A stretch of DNA of 64,000 bases, taken from contig CAIIXF020000002.1 of the NCBI GenBank assembly GCA_903813345.2, forward strand, positions 21,652,455 through 21,716,454, given 5' to 3'. Each line of letters begins with the position of its first letter. Within the stretch, counting starts at the first letter, position 1. The stretch comes from Owenia fusiformis. Lineage: Eukaryota > Annelida > Polychaeta > Sabellida > Oweniidae. A model generated the notes under the pieces. The model saw only the letters and a program-made list of their open reading frames with translations. It was not told the DNA's origin and did no database searches. Made by a program: the position numbers and the translations under genes. Shown in pieces: positions 23,701-38,700 of this stretch.

Positions 23701-26700
23701 ATGAGGTTTGACTAGTCATGTTTTAATGCTGTATCATGAGGTTTGACTAGTCATGTTTTAATGCTTTATCACGAGGTTTGACTAGTCATGTTTTAATGCT
23801 TTATCATGAGGTTTGACTAGTCATGTTTTAATGCTTTATCATGAGGTTTGACTAGTCATATTTAAATGCTTTATCATGAGATTTGACTAGTCATGTTTTA
23901 ATGCTTTATCATGAGGTTTGACTCGTCATGTTTAATGCTTTATCATGAGGTTTGACTAGTCAAGTTTTAATGCTTTATCATGATGTCTGACTAGTCATGT
24001 TTTAATGCTTAATCATGTGGTTTGACTTGTCATGTTTTAATGCTTTATCTTGAGGTTTGACTAGTCATGTTTTAATGCTTTATCTTGAGGTTTGACTAGT
24101 CATGTTTTAATGCTTTATCATGAGGTTTGACTAGTCATGTTTTAATACTTTATCATGAGGTTTGACTAGTCATGTTTCAATGCTTTATCTTGAGGTTTGA
24201 CTAGTCATGTTTTAATGCTTAATCATGAGGTTTGACTAGTCATGTTTTAATGCTTTATCATGAGGTTTGACTAGTCATGTTTTAATGCTTTATCTTGAGA
24301 TTTGACTTGTCATGTTTTAATGCTTTATCTTGAGATTTGACTTGACATGTTTTAATGCTTTAAAATGAGGTTGACTAGTCATAATTTAATGCTTTATCAT
24401 GAGGTTTGACTAGTTATGTTTTAATGCTTTACAATGAGGTTTGACTAGTCATGTTTTAATGCTTTATCATGAGGTTTGACTAGTCATGTTTTAATGCTTT
24501 ATCATGAGGTTTGACTTGTCATATTCTATAGCTTTATCATGCGGTTTTACAAGTTGTTTTAATGCTTTATCATGAGGTTTGAATAGTCATGTTAATGCTT
24601 TATCATGAGGTTTGGCGTTGAGACAGTATCTGTCTTTCTAATTATTGAAAAGTATGAGTGGAATGTTGATACTCCACCAATCTCAAGTATGTTACTTAAG
24701 CCATACATATTCGGCAATAAAGCATAAGTCTGGGGTGTAGCCAAAATACAGGGGTGTAGTCTGGTGAAGGAATTAGTTTGCAAAAAAGGAAAAATATGCA
24801 TTTAAACAACTTTCAATTCAAAGTGTGGAAATGTTAATAATATCCTTTGATTAAACACCTCATCTATTTTAAGATCCTGGCTAAACCACTGACTAGATTT
24901 GCTTGTAAGCCTTGTAAGTGTTCCAGAAAGTTGAGAGGCATTCAGAGTTTCCACTCCTGTATTCAATTCTATCTTGTTAACATCCGGGTTGGAGATTTCA
25001 TTGAATAAAGGTTTGGTTTTGAATATTGATGCATCACAAAATACGATAAAATTCATCATTGTGCAAGTAAATAATGAATAAAACTAGTAAAGTCATTGAA
25101 AGGGGAGTGGCATCTATCAGTGTCACTGTCAGTATATTGAGTGCATGCTCATATGCCGAATCAGTAAAAAGAAAATCACTCCAATATTGACAATAATAAA
25201 GCATATAAGAACTTGTAATATCAGATAGGTTTTAAATAAACTATAATAGGCATAAACTACATAATAAAGGTACAATAAAATTAATACTTACAGAGTAAGT
25301 TTAGTCCTATGTTGAATTCAATCTGCATTCAGTTAAACTAAAGTCTGTGTTAACTTGCTAGCTGTGCTGAACTCTCTTAGTAGGAAAATTGGTTGAGATC
25401 CAAGAAGGTCATGTTTATAGCTCACTAGCAGTGTGCTGTTTTTACTTTTAACAGATAAACATTGAAGGAGTTCAAGTTCATAGGTTAAGCGAATATACAA
25501 AAACTGCAGACTGTTTGACCTCAGAATATGTTCCATTCACAAGAATGTCAAGTTAACGCATTAAGTTGAATGCAAGATTTTATGAACTCCAAATAATAAA
25601 AGGAATATACAGATGATATGATTTTTAAGGGATATCATTTATTTCCATGAGTGGATATCACTTTTTTTTTATTTATCATGTTTTATTTAATACAATAATA
25701 TATGTTGAAAGAAAATTTTCAAAAAGGCGACTTGGTTTAACATTATAAGTCGCAGGGTTAATTAACCAAATTTATTTAAAAAAACAATCCATTTGGTGAA
25801 GCAAATTGGTGAATAAATTAAGCATAGAAGGTTTGATAATTGCTGCTAACACTCAGACACTTACCCACTTCTGGAGAAAAGAGGCACTAGTTTCAAGAAC
25901 AGTTATGTTTGTAGCGTAGTTAAATTTTAAGCTGCCAAAAAGAAAGAAATTCAATTTCTCTTGTTGGGTCTTAAAATTCTTTTTATATTGGATTTCAAGG
26001 TTATTTAGTTTAATTTCGAAGTCAGTTAGGAGGGTCCTACGGAGTCTGCAGTTAAAGATGACATGCTTGGATGTTTCACTTTTGAATCCACACTTACATT
26101 TTGGTGTATCAGCTAGAGTAAAGTTGTGGGCATGAAAATGAGATTGAAAAATCAAGTCGACTCTAGTCCTATTAAGACTGATTTCCTCTGGTCTAGGTAA
26201 ATGCATGATATGTGGATATCACTCATCTCCACAGTGAGCACAGCAAAGCAGTGGATGGCAATATCTATGAGTGGATAAAAATGATAGCAAGAGAAAATCA
26301 TAAGATCCTATTTATCATAGGGTGATTATCCATATCAGTTGGGCAAATGTCCATCACATTTAATTTTTCACCTTGATTCTGAAATGTCAAAAATTCTTCA
26401 AGTCTACTAAATCACCTTGAAATCATGCTTTCACTACAATTTTCATTTATATCATCACTACTATGCTTATAATCCAATGTTTTTTGGTACAAATGTTGGT
26501 CCTTTGAACTGGTTTAAAATCAATAAAACGAAATATAATTCAAAATCGCGAGTATTTGCTCAAACTGAACAAATGTTAAGGCTGTCAAACCATTTTTAGT
26601 GCTAAATAAAAATACAGAATAGTAGAATAGTAGAAGAATAGTATCCGCCGGATATGATTGGATATCACATCATATCATTGAATGCGAGTTATTATTCCCA

Positions 26701-29700
26701 TATATATTTAGTATCCATGGAATATATAATCCATACTTTGTAAATAATTTAGTTTAACTGAAATAAATGATTCTAAATGGTTGCTAGGAAACCAGGTACC
26801 CTATGTCAGCTAATTCTTTCACATTTCATTACTCCACTGATTAACAGTCTGATTTGTTGATGTATTTTAGTTAAACCTGATTCATACATAAACTGGGGGG
26901 TGCATTAGATTTGGGTCTGTCTTTGAGATAAGCCATAGAGAAAAGTATAAAAGCTCCCACTGACAATGTTTTTGAGGGGTCAAGAAAAGTCTGATATTTT
27001 TTACTTTCAAACAAGCCATATCTAAGTTATTAAAAATAATATTTTGTACGAAAAATGGTGGCCATTTTGAAACCAGCTGCTATCTTGAAAATTTCTTCTC
27101 GAGCAGATTCCTATGTCTCTATGACATCAACACATAACATTCTTTGCCAATATCTTGAAAATATCTTCTTGAGCAGAGCTTAAGTAATGGTGGGCATTTT
27201 TAATTGCCAGGCCAAATTAAAAATTTCTTCTCCGGCAACCAGTCAACTGTGTCAACCAGAATTTGACTTATCACCCCGACATTTGAACTTAGCTATCACT
27301 GTCCTGACTGGTTTATAAATACTAGATATGGTACGTTAATCAATGGCTACATACTCATTGTGGCACCATCTTGGATTTCCACATGAACTAGAACTAAAAT
27401 AACTTAGATAAATACATTGACCAAAATCTGGACTCCTGTCAGACATTGGCCTAACTGCTCCATAATTATTCTGAAACATGACTACATAAATTATTTCTGG
27501 CACCCATTTTGTTGATCCTATTGGATTTCTATGAATATGAATGTTTTAAAGATCTTGGTAAAGACACCATTGAAATCTCTGACCCCTAAAACCCATTTAT
27601 AGATGCAAAAATCACTGCCCTTCCTGCTCTATAGGCTGAATAACTGCATACAGATTTATTTTTGGTACATAAATAGCACGTCACAACTGAAATATCTGCT
27701 CTTTGTCTTTAAATATAGGTACTTAAGTATGGCAAAAAACATTTCGACGGCCAAGTTTCAAAAAGGGATGGTAACACCTAAAAAGCTTTATCCGCGACAG
27801 TGCAATCACATATGTGTGCATACCGGTACTTTGCCAAAATTCACCATGAGCATTACTTAACTGATGTATATTATACTATCAGCTAGGGGAGGGGGAATAT
27901 GTAGCTATCTACCAATAGCATATCATTGTGTTAACATCAATACAATAACACAGAGATTTTTATTGAAGATATTTCTGGTGTGCATATTTCTGATGCATTT
28001 TAATGTGCATACTGTATAGTAAGCACTTTAATGTTAATAAACATGTACATTTAAACCTCTCTGTAAGGAACACCTGTCTACAAGGAACAATTTGGGCAAA
28101 AATGGAGAGTGTTCCATATACTTTACATAGGTTCTACTCTACAGTATAACATAATGTGAAAATGTTCTCACCAATTAGAGGTGCAGCAGTCTCTCTGTTG
28201 TTGACTGCAACCTTACTAGGGTGTATGTCTGCTATTGTTTCACCTTGAACTACGCCTCTTTCTATCATCATACCTAGTAGAACTTCATGTGTGCAGCCGT
28301 ACACCCGATATGCCTGCAAGTAAATAATGTAACAATGTTAATGCATTGCTCACCTCTAGCATTTTGTAATAAATATATTTTTTATTCTGTATGAAATATC
28401 AAAATAAATTTTTTTTTAATTTTTGTTTTTCACTATTCTGAAACCAATTCATTCAATATATCGTATCTGTGACCTCCCTATACATTGTCATGCTAATTAG
28501 CGATTCCATATTTGGGCATACCTTAAGGCTTTGATACTGGGATGTCAGGGCCTCTATTCCCAGCCAATCACACCTTAGGAGAGATTCATGTACATATTTC
28601 AGACCATACATTTTGCCTGCATCAATCTCATTGGCTAATAATGTCACATGGGTTGCAGCTAACAACCCTGATTGGTCAGCTCGTTTAGACAGTATTCTGG
28701 CTGCATTTATTGGCTGTTTTGCAGCTAAGTAGCTGCAGAGGAAAACAATATATTCTTAAATACATTTTAGTGGCAATACAAGTATATTATATTCATTAAT
28801 TCAAGAGGCTAAGCTTGAAATTCAAAATGGTTGCCCAGAGGGTAGTCATTAGAACTATCCTAAGGGTAATAAGGAAATACACCTACCATTTGGCCGATTG
28901 TTCATAATTGCCATCCCTTGCTAAGCTTTGTGCCCATCCTATATAGATGTCACCTAGAACTGGATCCATGGGTGACAGTCGCACCTTCGCTATAGCAACA
29001 GCTTCCCTGTAAGAATATAGACAGTAGCAATCATTACTACGGAAATCATATTATGGAAATAATTTGAATCTTGAATTGTATTCAGATTGCTCGATAGCTC
29101 CCTGGACAAAAAATAAGCTACATTTCATGTTTTAGCTGTATGACATGGAGATGGGAAGGAACATTGGAACATAATATTTGTTATATGGATTGAGAACCAA
29201 AGAGAAATGCACACTAGAAAAGCACCAGAAAAAGCAATCTATTTTTAAGTTTGCATAGGCTTAACTTTACAAGAAGTTCTTACAGATATGCAAGTACTAG
29301 TTGTGTAAAAATGAAACTAAATCTTCATAAAATGATGAAAACATCTGATTCATCTTTATCTTTCTCCCCTCACATGGTGTTGTTCAGTAGCCATGTATAA
29401 TTGAAACAGGGCCCATGTAATAAACAATAAAACATGTAATCAATGTGTAGAGTAAAACTTGTCCAAGTGGAACACCTTTTGTACCTCTAAGAGGAGTTCC
29501 ACTTGTGAGGTGTTTCACTAATAAAGGTTCACTTTACACTAAGCCAATTGGTCTTGGGACTCTGAAAAGTGTTCCACTAGTCTAATAAAGGTGTTCCACA
29601 ACAAAGGTTTCACTGTATATACAAATTATCAAGGTTTACCTGAATAGGTTGTTCTGTTTGAGCATCTCCAGTGCATCATATATCCTGTTAGCCGCTATAT

Positions 29701-32700
29701 AGTAAGTAGCAGCCCTGTGATAGTTCCCTTCCTGGGAAAGCTGTCTGCCATATGCACCTAACATCTCAAGCCAGAACTTGTGGGACACTGAATTGAGAAT
29801 ATGAATAAGTTTTAAAGACATACGAGGGATGTCCCAGAAGTAATGCACTATATGCTCTAACTTTATCAATTATTGATATTTTTCCACGAAATTTTCAGTT
29901 AATATATAATTAAGCATGCTTTTAGAACGGTTTGATGCATCATGGGATTACAAGATAAATTAAAATATCTCCAAACACGACAAAAATCTACACTTAATGA
30001 ACTTTTGACAATTCTAATACTCACCCATGGGTGCCATACTGACTAACCAATCAGAAAGCTGGTTATTTTGTGCTGCCATCTTTATTGCACTACTGACATT
30101 ACCCTTCCAGAGTTCTAAGAGAATAAACTGTTCTATATTGCCTTGCTCTAAGTGGTAGGCCTCTGCAAATACAGAAATATATAGTATACAGTATAAATAA
30201 TAGATAGAAATATATAGTATATAACTGTAGCATGTTTTGTAATTTGGAAAGACTGCAAAAGTGTTGAATTTGCAGGTTGAGATTAAAGTGAATGATCACG
30301 AATGAACACTTTAAATTGTAAAGAAATATATCTGAGGATGATAAAGTTCATTCAGACTTTAGTGAAGAATGCAATAAACATGAATAGGTGTGATAAAATC
30401 AATCATACGATACCTTCTTGTTTGAAAGTCCCATAGGTGGCAGCACGTTCTGGTACGAATAAACCAAGGTGGGAGTTTGGGCCTACTCCTGGAATGATAT
30501 TTTCCTCCTCTTTGGCATCAGTGACCCCACTAACGTCACCAACCTTTATGACATCATGATTCCCCTTAGCACCATTAGCCTTTGCCACATTATCAACTTC
30601 TTTGGCACTTTGAGCATTTGTGACATCATCAACCCCCTCGGCATCTTGAACCTTTGTGTCTGTGTCTTTAATTTCTTGAGTGAGTGGTACAGAGTCTACA
30701 GGAATCTTATCTGAAATGTGAAATTCACAAATCATTATTTCTGTAAGTCATACTTAAGTAACTTTAATCACTTGTATAAAGTAACTTGACCAGTGTAACA
30801 AAATCTTCCTGGCACACCATAAAGTCCAAAGAAGACTTGATTTTGAGCATTCACTTCTACATGTAACATTCACTTTTACATGTAACTTTAATCACTTGTA
30901 TAAAGTAACTTGACCAGTGTAACATAATCTTCCTGGCACACCATAAAGTCCAAAGAAGACTTGATTTTGAGCATTCACTTCTACATGTAAAAGTGAATGT
31001 TACATGTAACTTTAATCACTTGTATAAAGTAACTTGACCAGTGTAACATAATCTTCCTGGCACACCATAACGTCCAAAGAAGACTTGATTTTGAGCATTC
31101 ACTTCTACATGTAAAAGTGAATGTTACATGTAACTTTAATCACTTGTATAAAGTAACTTGACCAGTGTAACATAATCTTCCTGGCACACCATAACGTCCA
31201 AAGAAGACTTGATTTTGAGCATTCATTTCTACATGCAACTTGCACTCACTTGTATAAAGTAGCTTGGCAAGTGTAACACAATCTTCCTGGCTGGCCACCT
31301 TGCCTCTATTCTCTAACACACCTGTTGTTGGGAACAGAGACCTTCCTTTGCGACGCTTCCACTTCTCCTTTGGCTCTATCGCTGTAAGGAAACGAGAGAT
31401 ATTCACAGGGGCTAGAGTCAAAAGCATTAAAGTGTGCGCCAAAGTTTAAAACTGCGCAGGCGCACCGCTCTCGCTAAACTATATAAAGAGATTACCAGGT
31501 ACACGATTCAGAGGTAAGCCAGGAAGGCGAACGATCTTCGTCTCGTGATGATTTCCCATATAATCGTAACCAGGGAAGTTTTACCATTGAAATTGAAAAT
31601 TACTATTAGATATACTTTGTAGATGTTATTTATGAAGCTATTTAGTGTTTGCATCAATCAAATGGCTCATTTTGAACATATAAAAAGTATTTGCGTTTTG
31701 TTTCCCAGGGAATTGTATTGTATGTAGTACACACATAAATAGTGTACATTATACAGTACTTGAATAGCCTGGTTTACATATTGAAGGGCATGCTGATTAC
31801 ATGCACACGAGTACATGAATGAAGGCCTAATATTGATATACGTAGCTTGCATACCTAAATAAAAAATAAACTCTTCTAATCCCCTAATGTAAACACGGCG
31901 GTATACGTAGCCCGATTTATCGGGGACTTTAAGAATGTTGGTCTATCAAACTTAATTAATAAGCTACTAAAGAACAACAATAGAATATTAGATAGAAAAA
32001 TACATTCATATTTTAGTTGAACAAAAAGACAATATAGTACATTTTGAAAGTGGGATAAAAATGTTTGTTGTAATGTGGTATTTTGGTTGTTTATTTTTAG
32101 GAAGTCTTTAATCTATTGACAAATAATCTTTTGATGAATATCTGCAGTTTAACTCTTTAAGAACACCTATATTTAAACAGATATCTCGAATTCTTTTTCA
32201 GATAAATAAGGGTTATGTACTGGGAGGTTTTGGATATGGGGTTTATCCAGAGGGAGATATGCATATCTACCTGAGGGACCATAGGTACCGAAGGTACATG
32301 TGCATATCTCACGAGGGATGAACCCAATATCTAAACCGACCGTACATAACTGCTTTATCCTATACCAAGTAGAGTTTTCAGGGGCATATGGCCATTTCAG
32401 TAGTACAAGGTGTAAAAATAAACAAATCATTCATATGCATAGTCATTTTAATGCATTTCCACTACTTACCGGAAGCGGGAAGATATGCACCGAAGCGGGA
32501 AGATATGCACCGAAGTGGGAGATATGGCGGGAGATATGGAGGTTCTGGATATGGAAACCTCAAAATCAGGATACGGGATATATCTTACCAACTTATCTCC
32601 CTAAAACTCTACTTGGCATAGGATAATAATTTATACTTACTAAATAGAATTTCCAAGGTAAAGATTGGTGTCTATCCCTCTATCTCTATTCTTTAGTTCA

Positions 32701-35700
32701 ACTTCAATCATTTTCAATGAACACTGAATAACACACATAAAAGCATTAAAATACTCACTTCTTTTAGCTAACTGTAGTTCATCCTGGGATATCTCATCCT
32801 GGATGATCTCAATATCTTCATGTGAACCTTCACTAGCTTGCTGATCACTTGGTTGTGATGTATGGTCTGGAGTGGGTACAGGTTTACTTGCATCACCTGT
32901 ACGGATGAAAAATGGATCAACCTGTACTTTTTAAATATTTTTTAATTGCATACAGTAGTACATACATAATGCATGATATAAATACATCTATATCAGTCTT
33001 TATAATTAGGAAATTGCTACATTTTAAACAGAGATATACAATATAATCTGTGTGAACATCTATGGAGCCACAAAAATGTGTTCACTGTACTTATGTGTTC
33101 ACTACAGAGAGACAATTTTATACCGAAGTCAGTGGAGCATATCCTGTGAAAGGGATGTTCATTAGACACAGGTGTTCACGAGAGAGAGGTGTGCACTAAG
33201 ACAGGCTTAACTGTATATGAATACTATTACAAGGTATTAAGCTTAATTTTCAATACCCCATCTCCAAGTCTACAGAGGCTTTACAGTCTATTGAGTAATA
33301 TACATGTAGATCATGGCATACTGGGGGGACGGACCCCTATTTTAGTGCACTTGAGATTTGAATGTAGATTAAAAATAAAAGTTTAAAATTCTACAACTTT
33401 GGAATTCCATCTCATGGCATCAATGACTTTCACTTACGTGTCATGATTTGGACATTATTTACTGACGCTGGTACACTGGGGCCTTGTGGTTCCACCTTTT
33501 CATTCTTGGCAATTGGAGCATCTTTGTTACCATCAGGTATATCTTGGAACATTAATTGCTTTCTTTTCTCCTCCAACAATTTCTCGAGTTCCTTCATCTC
33601 CTCACTAGGTTTGTTTATAGGAGGTTTACCTGGACTTTGACCTTGAACTTGATTATAGGGGGACTGTCCTTGACCTTGATTAGGACCACGTCCTTTCGCC
33701 CTTTTCTTTGCTTTATTAACCTTCTTTTGCTGTGCTAGTAGTGCTGTAATTCAAAAGAATATGAAAAATATTGAAAATTATTGTGTAATACAAAGAAAGC
33801 ACAGGATTTGTCACAGTGAAATGTATTTTCTATGATAAATAGAGGTTATTCCATGGGAGGGGAGGAATATGATTTTATTCTGAGGGAAAATATAATATTA
33901 GTCAAGAAAAATATCCTGATACAGGATTCTCTGCTATAGAATTTTGTGAATAACAATTCCATTCAATGTTTATTTCCCAGAGAAAACATGTTATTTTGGA
34001 AACCTTCTTTTTGGATGTTATACTAAATATGATAAGTAATGCAACAACTGTCATTATGACCACACTCTTACAGAGTTATTCTATTTTAAAACCACATCAA
34101 GGATTTTTATGACTCAAACCCCTCTAACCCCCCCCCCATTTCCTCTATTAGTCTTACATTTCTCAGGTGGTATCTTATACGGCTGTTGTGACACTCTCCA
34201 AGCTTGAACTGTGAAGTCATCAGCTCCAGTGTATATGACATCATCATCTATCCCACTCCACTGTACACACAACAGCCTACCATGGTGACCTCTATAGTTA
34301 CATATAGGCTCATTCTTCAATACATTCCACACCTAAATGCATAATATACTTGGAGGTTATGTCACTATACATGTACATGTAATGTGAAATATGCCTGAGT
34401 TCTACTAATATAGACCTTGACACAATATTTTCAAAATTCCCTGATTTTTACACCTGATTCAAATTGATATTCTTTGACCAAAATTCTTTCCAAGTAAATT
34501 CCGCTTGAGTTCTACTAATATAGGGTTGACACAACATTTTCAAATCAAAATTCCTTGATTTTCACCTGATTCAAATTGAAATTCTTTGACCAAAAGTCTT
34601 TCCAAGTAACTTAGTAACTTTATTATACTAAAACATAAGAATATGACACCAGTTTTTTTTTACTTATTGCCTTCCACCCTCATACATATACATACAGCGT
34701 CTTTCTAACCTGGGCTGTACCATCATAAGAAGCTGATACAAGAAGTCCTGGACTATGTGTACTCCAACTTAGATTGGTGATTCTATCGCAATGACCTTCT
34801 AGCTGACAAAAACTCTGTGTTATAGACAGGGCAGATTTGGCTGGGTCAGCTTCTGAAATAAAACAAATTGACATACAACAGACTGGTAGGAGACAAATGT
34901 CAAAATAAATCACTTTATTCAATAAATATACTTTAACTCGTCATCCAAATTATATTTAACTGATTATTTCTTATTGAAAATATTTACTGTAATGTGTATT
35001 AAAAATATATGGGTTGTTCAAACCTGATAAAATTTTAGAGAGATTGACGACGTGAATCATAGATTCATTCGAGCCTGACGCCAACCAGTATTGTTGTTCT
35101 GCTACAGTGCTGCCACCTTGAGTGTACATCGGATGCCAGCGAAGGCAGTTGACAAGTTTACGATGGACCTGGATGGAGCATAATAATTTCATATCTGGTG
35201 GTCGGAACACTTCAACAGACCTTGAAGAACAAGACACACAGCAATAAATATCCCTCTTTGAAGAGCAAAATGGCTGCCGTGTCATTTACTCAGCATGCCC
35301 AAAAGTGAATCAGATTCTGGCACTTGTCTGCTCATGCAGCTTCAATAGTTTAAAATTGAACAGATAAGCTGTTTTGTTATAATTTGATCCAAAGTAAAGA
35401 CCATCTATGGTCTAACTTTTCACTTACATAGACCATGAGAGGTACAACTGCCAGCTCTGCATTATTAAATCTTACAGAATTCTTTAAGGGATCATCATCG
35501 TTTTTTTTAAAAAAGTCTACCAGTTCAAGCAATACTCACCCATCATCATTGCCAATAGCTACTACAGAGAAATCCTGTTTCCAGGTGATCTCACTCCTGA
35601 TAGGGAACTTGTGCTGGAAATAAAGAAATAACAACATGAGGTTTTTGAGCAACTCTTTCAAACAATTCTGTGGTTTGTTTAATTTTATTTAAAAGGATGT

Positions 35701-38700
35701 GAGTAATTTTCTCGCAAAAGTTACTTTAGCTTGTTACTCGTCTTTATTGTTTCTTTAATTTAAAAAGAGAGACAAAATTGACCCAACCTGTACATTACAA
35801 TAATGTCATTCTACTTAGAATGATGTCATCAGTTTGCCCTTATGATGTCATTGTCTCATTAATTTGCACTACGATGTCACCTTGCAATGTGCATGTATTA
35901 ACCATGATGTCGTCTGATTGTTGTATGGTGTCAGGAAATATCTAATGGTGTCATTAATCTGCTATATGATGTCACTAACATGACCCAACATGTACATTAC
36001 AATGATGTCATTATACTTGGATTGATGTCATTAATTTGCCCGTATGTTGTCATTGTGTCATTAGTTTGCACTACGATGTCACCTTACTATGTCCATGTAT
36101 TCATAATGATGTTGTCTGATTGTTGTATGGTGTCGGGAAATTTCTAATGGTGTCATTAGTTTGCTAAATGATGTCACTATACTTACGATGATGTCATTAG
36201 TTTGCTGTATGAGGTCATTGATATTGTGTGCCTGCTCCTGTAGCTTGTAGGGGTCATGCTGTAGTATGACACCATCACCACAACTGTACACAAAATATGT
36301 GTCTTGGGAACCTTCAACTGCAGATAAGAAAACACAAAGGGCAATATTAGAAAACAATAAACCAATTAAGACCACATGTATTTAAATGGAGTAAAAACAA
36401 AAAGCATTTGGCTGTGTTTAGTAATTACCGTGACCGAACCGAACCGTTGGAATTTTGAACCGTTTGACCTCTAGTAATTAAGGCCAAATTTTTGTGAATT
36501 GCAATGCGTAACATATACGAATCAGATAATATTTTTACACATAGTATAAACGTGCATGTATATGATCAACTCAGTTCATTCCCCTATGTGAATGAGAAAC
36601 ATAACAATAAACAATAAATCAAATTGCATGTATTCACTTCAATAGAATGGAGTATCTGGTATACAAATATCTAACTCATCATCATCACTTGATATGTTTG
36701 AGCATCTGTCTCTATTCAAAATAAATATTTGTTTACTTCAAACAATGTCACCCTGATAAATAAATGTGCTGTTGCTTAAAACCTTTAAAATGCAATGTAG
36801 AAAAGGAATTGCAAGAATGATTATGGGGCAAAGCAAAAAGCTGAGTTGCAAACATTCCGAATTATAAAAGAAATATCTAAAATCAAATTCTTATTCAAGA
36901 CCTTGGAAAAATGCATAAAAATGACCTGCGGATACTTTTAACGTGGGTCTCATACAAAATAATAAGTATTGAAACATCGACTATAAACACGACATTGTTT
37001 AATCCCATATGAAACTAAACATTAAAACAACTCCAGTTATCGTCCTTTTGTGGTGGCAATACACTGATAAATATATGATAAATAAATAGAATATCAGTTT
37101 CATTAATTGCGCTTAAAAGCTTCAGCGAGTACCCTGCGTGCAGAGTCTAGTTAAGAAGACGGAGTTCCCTTTTAAGAAGTGAAGTCGAACGAATGCAAAG
37201 GGTATTCAGCAATGACATCCAAAGAAACTTACAAAATGATTAAAAAAATGATTCTGGTTATCTCTGTTGTATGCTTCACATTGGTAAGTTGTTTGCTTAT
37301 ACAAATATTTTATCCCACTGATGGGAAAGATGCGTGGAGTTAAACTCCTGGATGATAATAATTTGCTGTTGTTATCCTGTTTCATCGTATACATTAAGTG
37401 GTAAAAGTGGATCTCATCACTTTCCATTACCTCTAAAAGAGGCCATATGTCCAATAGACATTTGCATATAAGATTGAGACTCCTGAAATATGACAGCCAT
37501 TTTGAAATTAACAGCCATCTTAAAAATTCTTTTGTCCATATTTTTCAGACATGTGTTGAGTGTGTCATCTCAAAGAAATACTGTGGTTGTCCAAGGAAGT
37601 TGACACTAAAAGATGCGTTTTGCCCTATCCCCAGGGAATGTACTGAAATAAGAGGTTGTCCTGATGGCACAATATGTTGTACTACTTGTCGTGATACTTC
37701 CCTTAAACACTGCCTCAAACCAACAAGTAAGCCGAACATTGTGTGTACTTTGCACTTTTAAATAAATAGTACTGTGGGTACTGGGCTCACATGGTGTTGC
37801 TCAGAAGTGAATGATGACTAAAATGGCAGAAAAAAGGATATAATTTTTTGCCGATCTTTTGTAACAAAATTATTTCATACAACTACTCTTTACAGTGACA
37901 TAGCTTTTTACATTGCAGGACACCTGAAATTATTTGTAAAGCTAGGAAATGGGACAAAAGTAAACTTCGCGAGACAAAATGGCCACCATTTTGAAAATAG
38001 GCAAGCTTTTAAACCAGGAGTCATAGGGGAGATTTTTGTATTGATGTTGAACAAAAAATGACTTAAAACGGGAATCCAATCTACAGAGGTTTTAAGGCAA
38101 ATGGTCCAAAAGCGGATTTCGCGAGACAGATGGACAAATCAATGTTAACTAAAATTAATCTTTTTTTCAACTTGCTTCAAATTGACCAATTTTTTTTTCA
38201 AATTCATCTCCAAGTTCTGAGAAATTCAAATCTGACTTTAGATTGAACTCATAATATTGTGAGCAACTAGGCGTTGACATTTTGTCATGTTAATGACTTG
38301 TTGCTTTTTATTTTTGCTTTATTTGATATTCAACCACAATTCAATTACTTTAGTATTACTTTTTTTTGCTTATATCAAGGACGGACGTAATACAAAGAAA
38401 ATGCCTCATTCGCAAATCAAATGTTGTGATAAGGCAATAGTAGGCCCTTGTTGTTGTTTCATTTCGATTAGTATATATATTGTACTATGCCCTGGGTATT
38501 AAATTAGCCCTGCCTATTTATATTGTACAGATTGAAACAAATCTATCACATTTTAAGTTGTCATTTACCCATTAAAATGTATTCTTATTTCCAATTAAGG
38601 ATTGGGGTTTATCAATATAACAAACAAGAGTATCTTTATCAAATATGGGCTCCTGGGCCATCCTAGACAAAGCTAAAATCAACTGCGCAACATGTAATAG

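Larger units (their letters stand above)
24615..28171 (-). other. Part of Gemin5 intron 24 upstream of the innexin coding exon
   Basis: This should contain the innexin promoter and first exon, which I could not place. It holds a LINE fragment (25853-26206), inverted 'gtggatatcact' words near 25650 and 26212, a 'ggccattttgaaa' repeat at 27050-27250, and a dispersed repeat at 28052-28145. The 85-residue minus-strand frame 25059-24802 has ordinary composition but no recognised family. Confidence 0.5.

Noticed and set aside
22880-24614. Regular 35-bp repeats that could suggest a CRISPR array
   Set aside because: The units are contiguous with no unique spacers, and the context is an animal intron, so this is a minisatellite.
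24802-25059. 85-residue minus-strand frame with normal amino-acid composition
   Set aside because: It faintly resembles the region before a GAIN domain ([17 protein letters not shown]), but has no neighbouring exons. It is too weak to call a gene.
31476-31515. TATATAAAG followed by a gtaagc donor, suggesting a nested promoter and first exon
   Set aside because: The donor would fall at the expected transcription start, leaving no exon, and no downstream partner was found.
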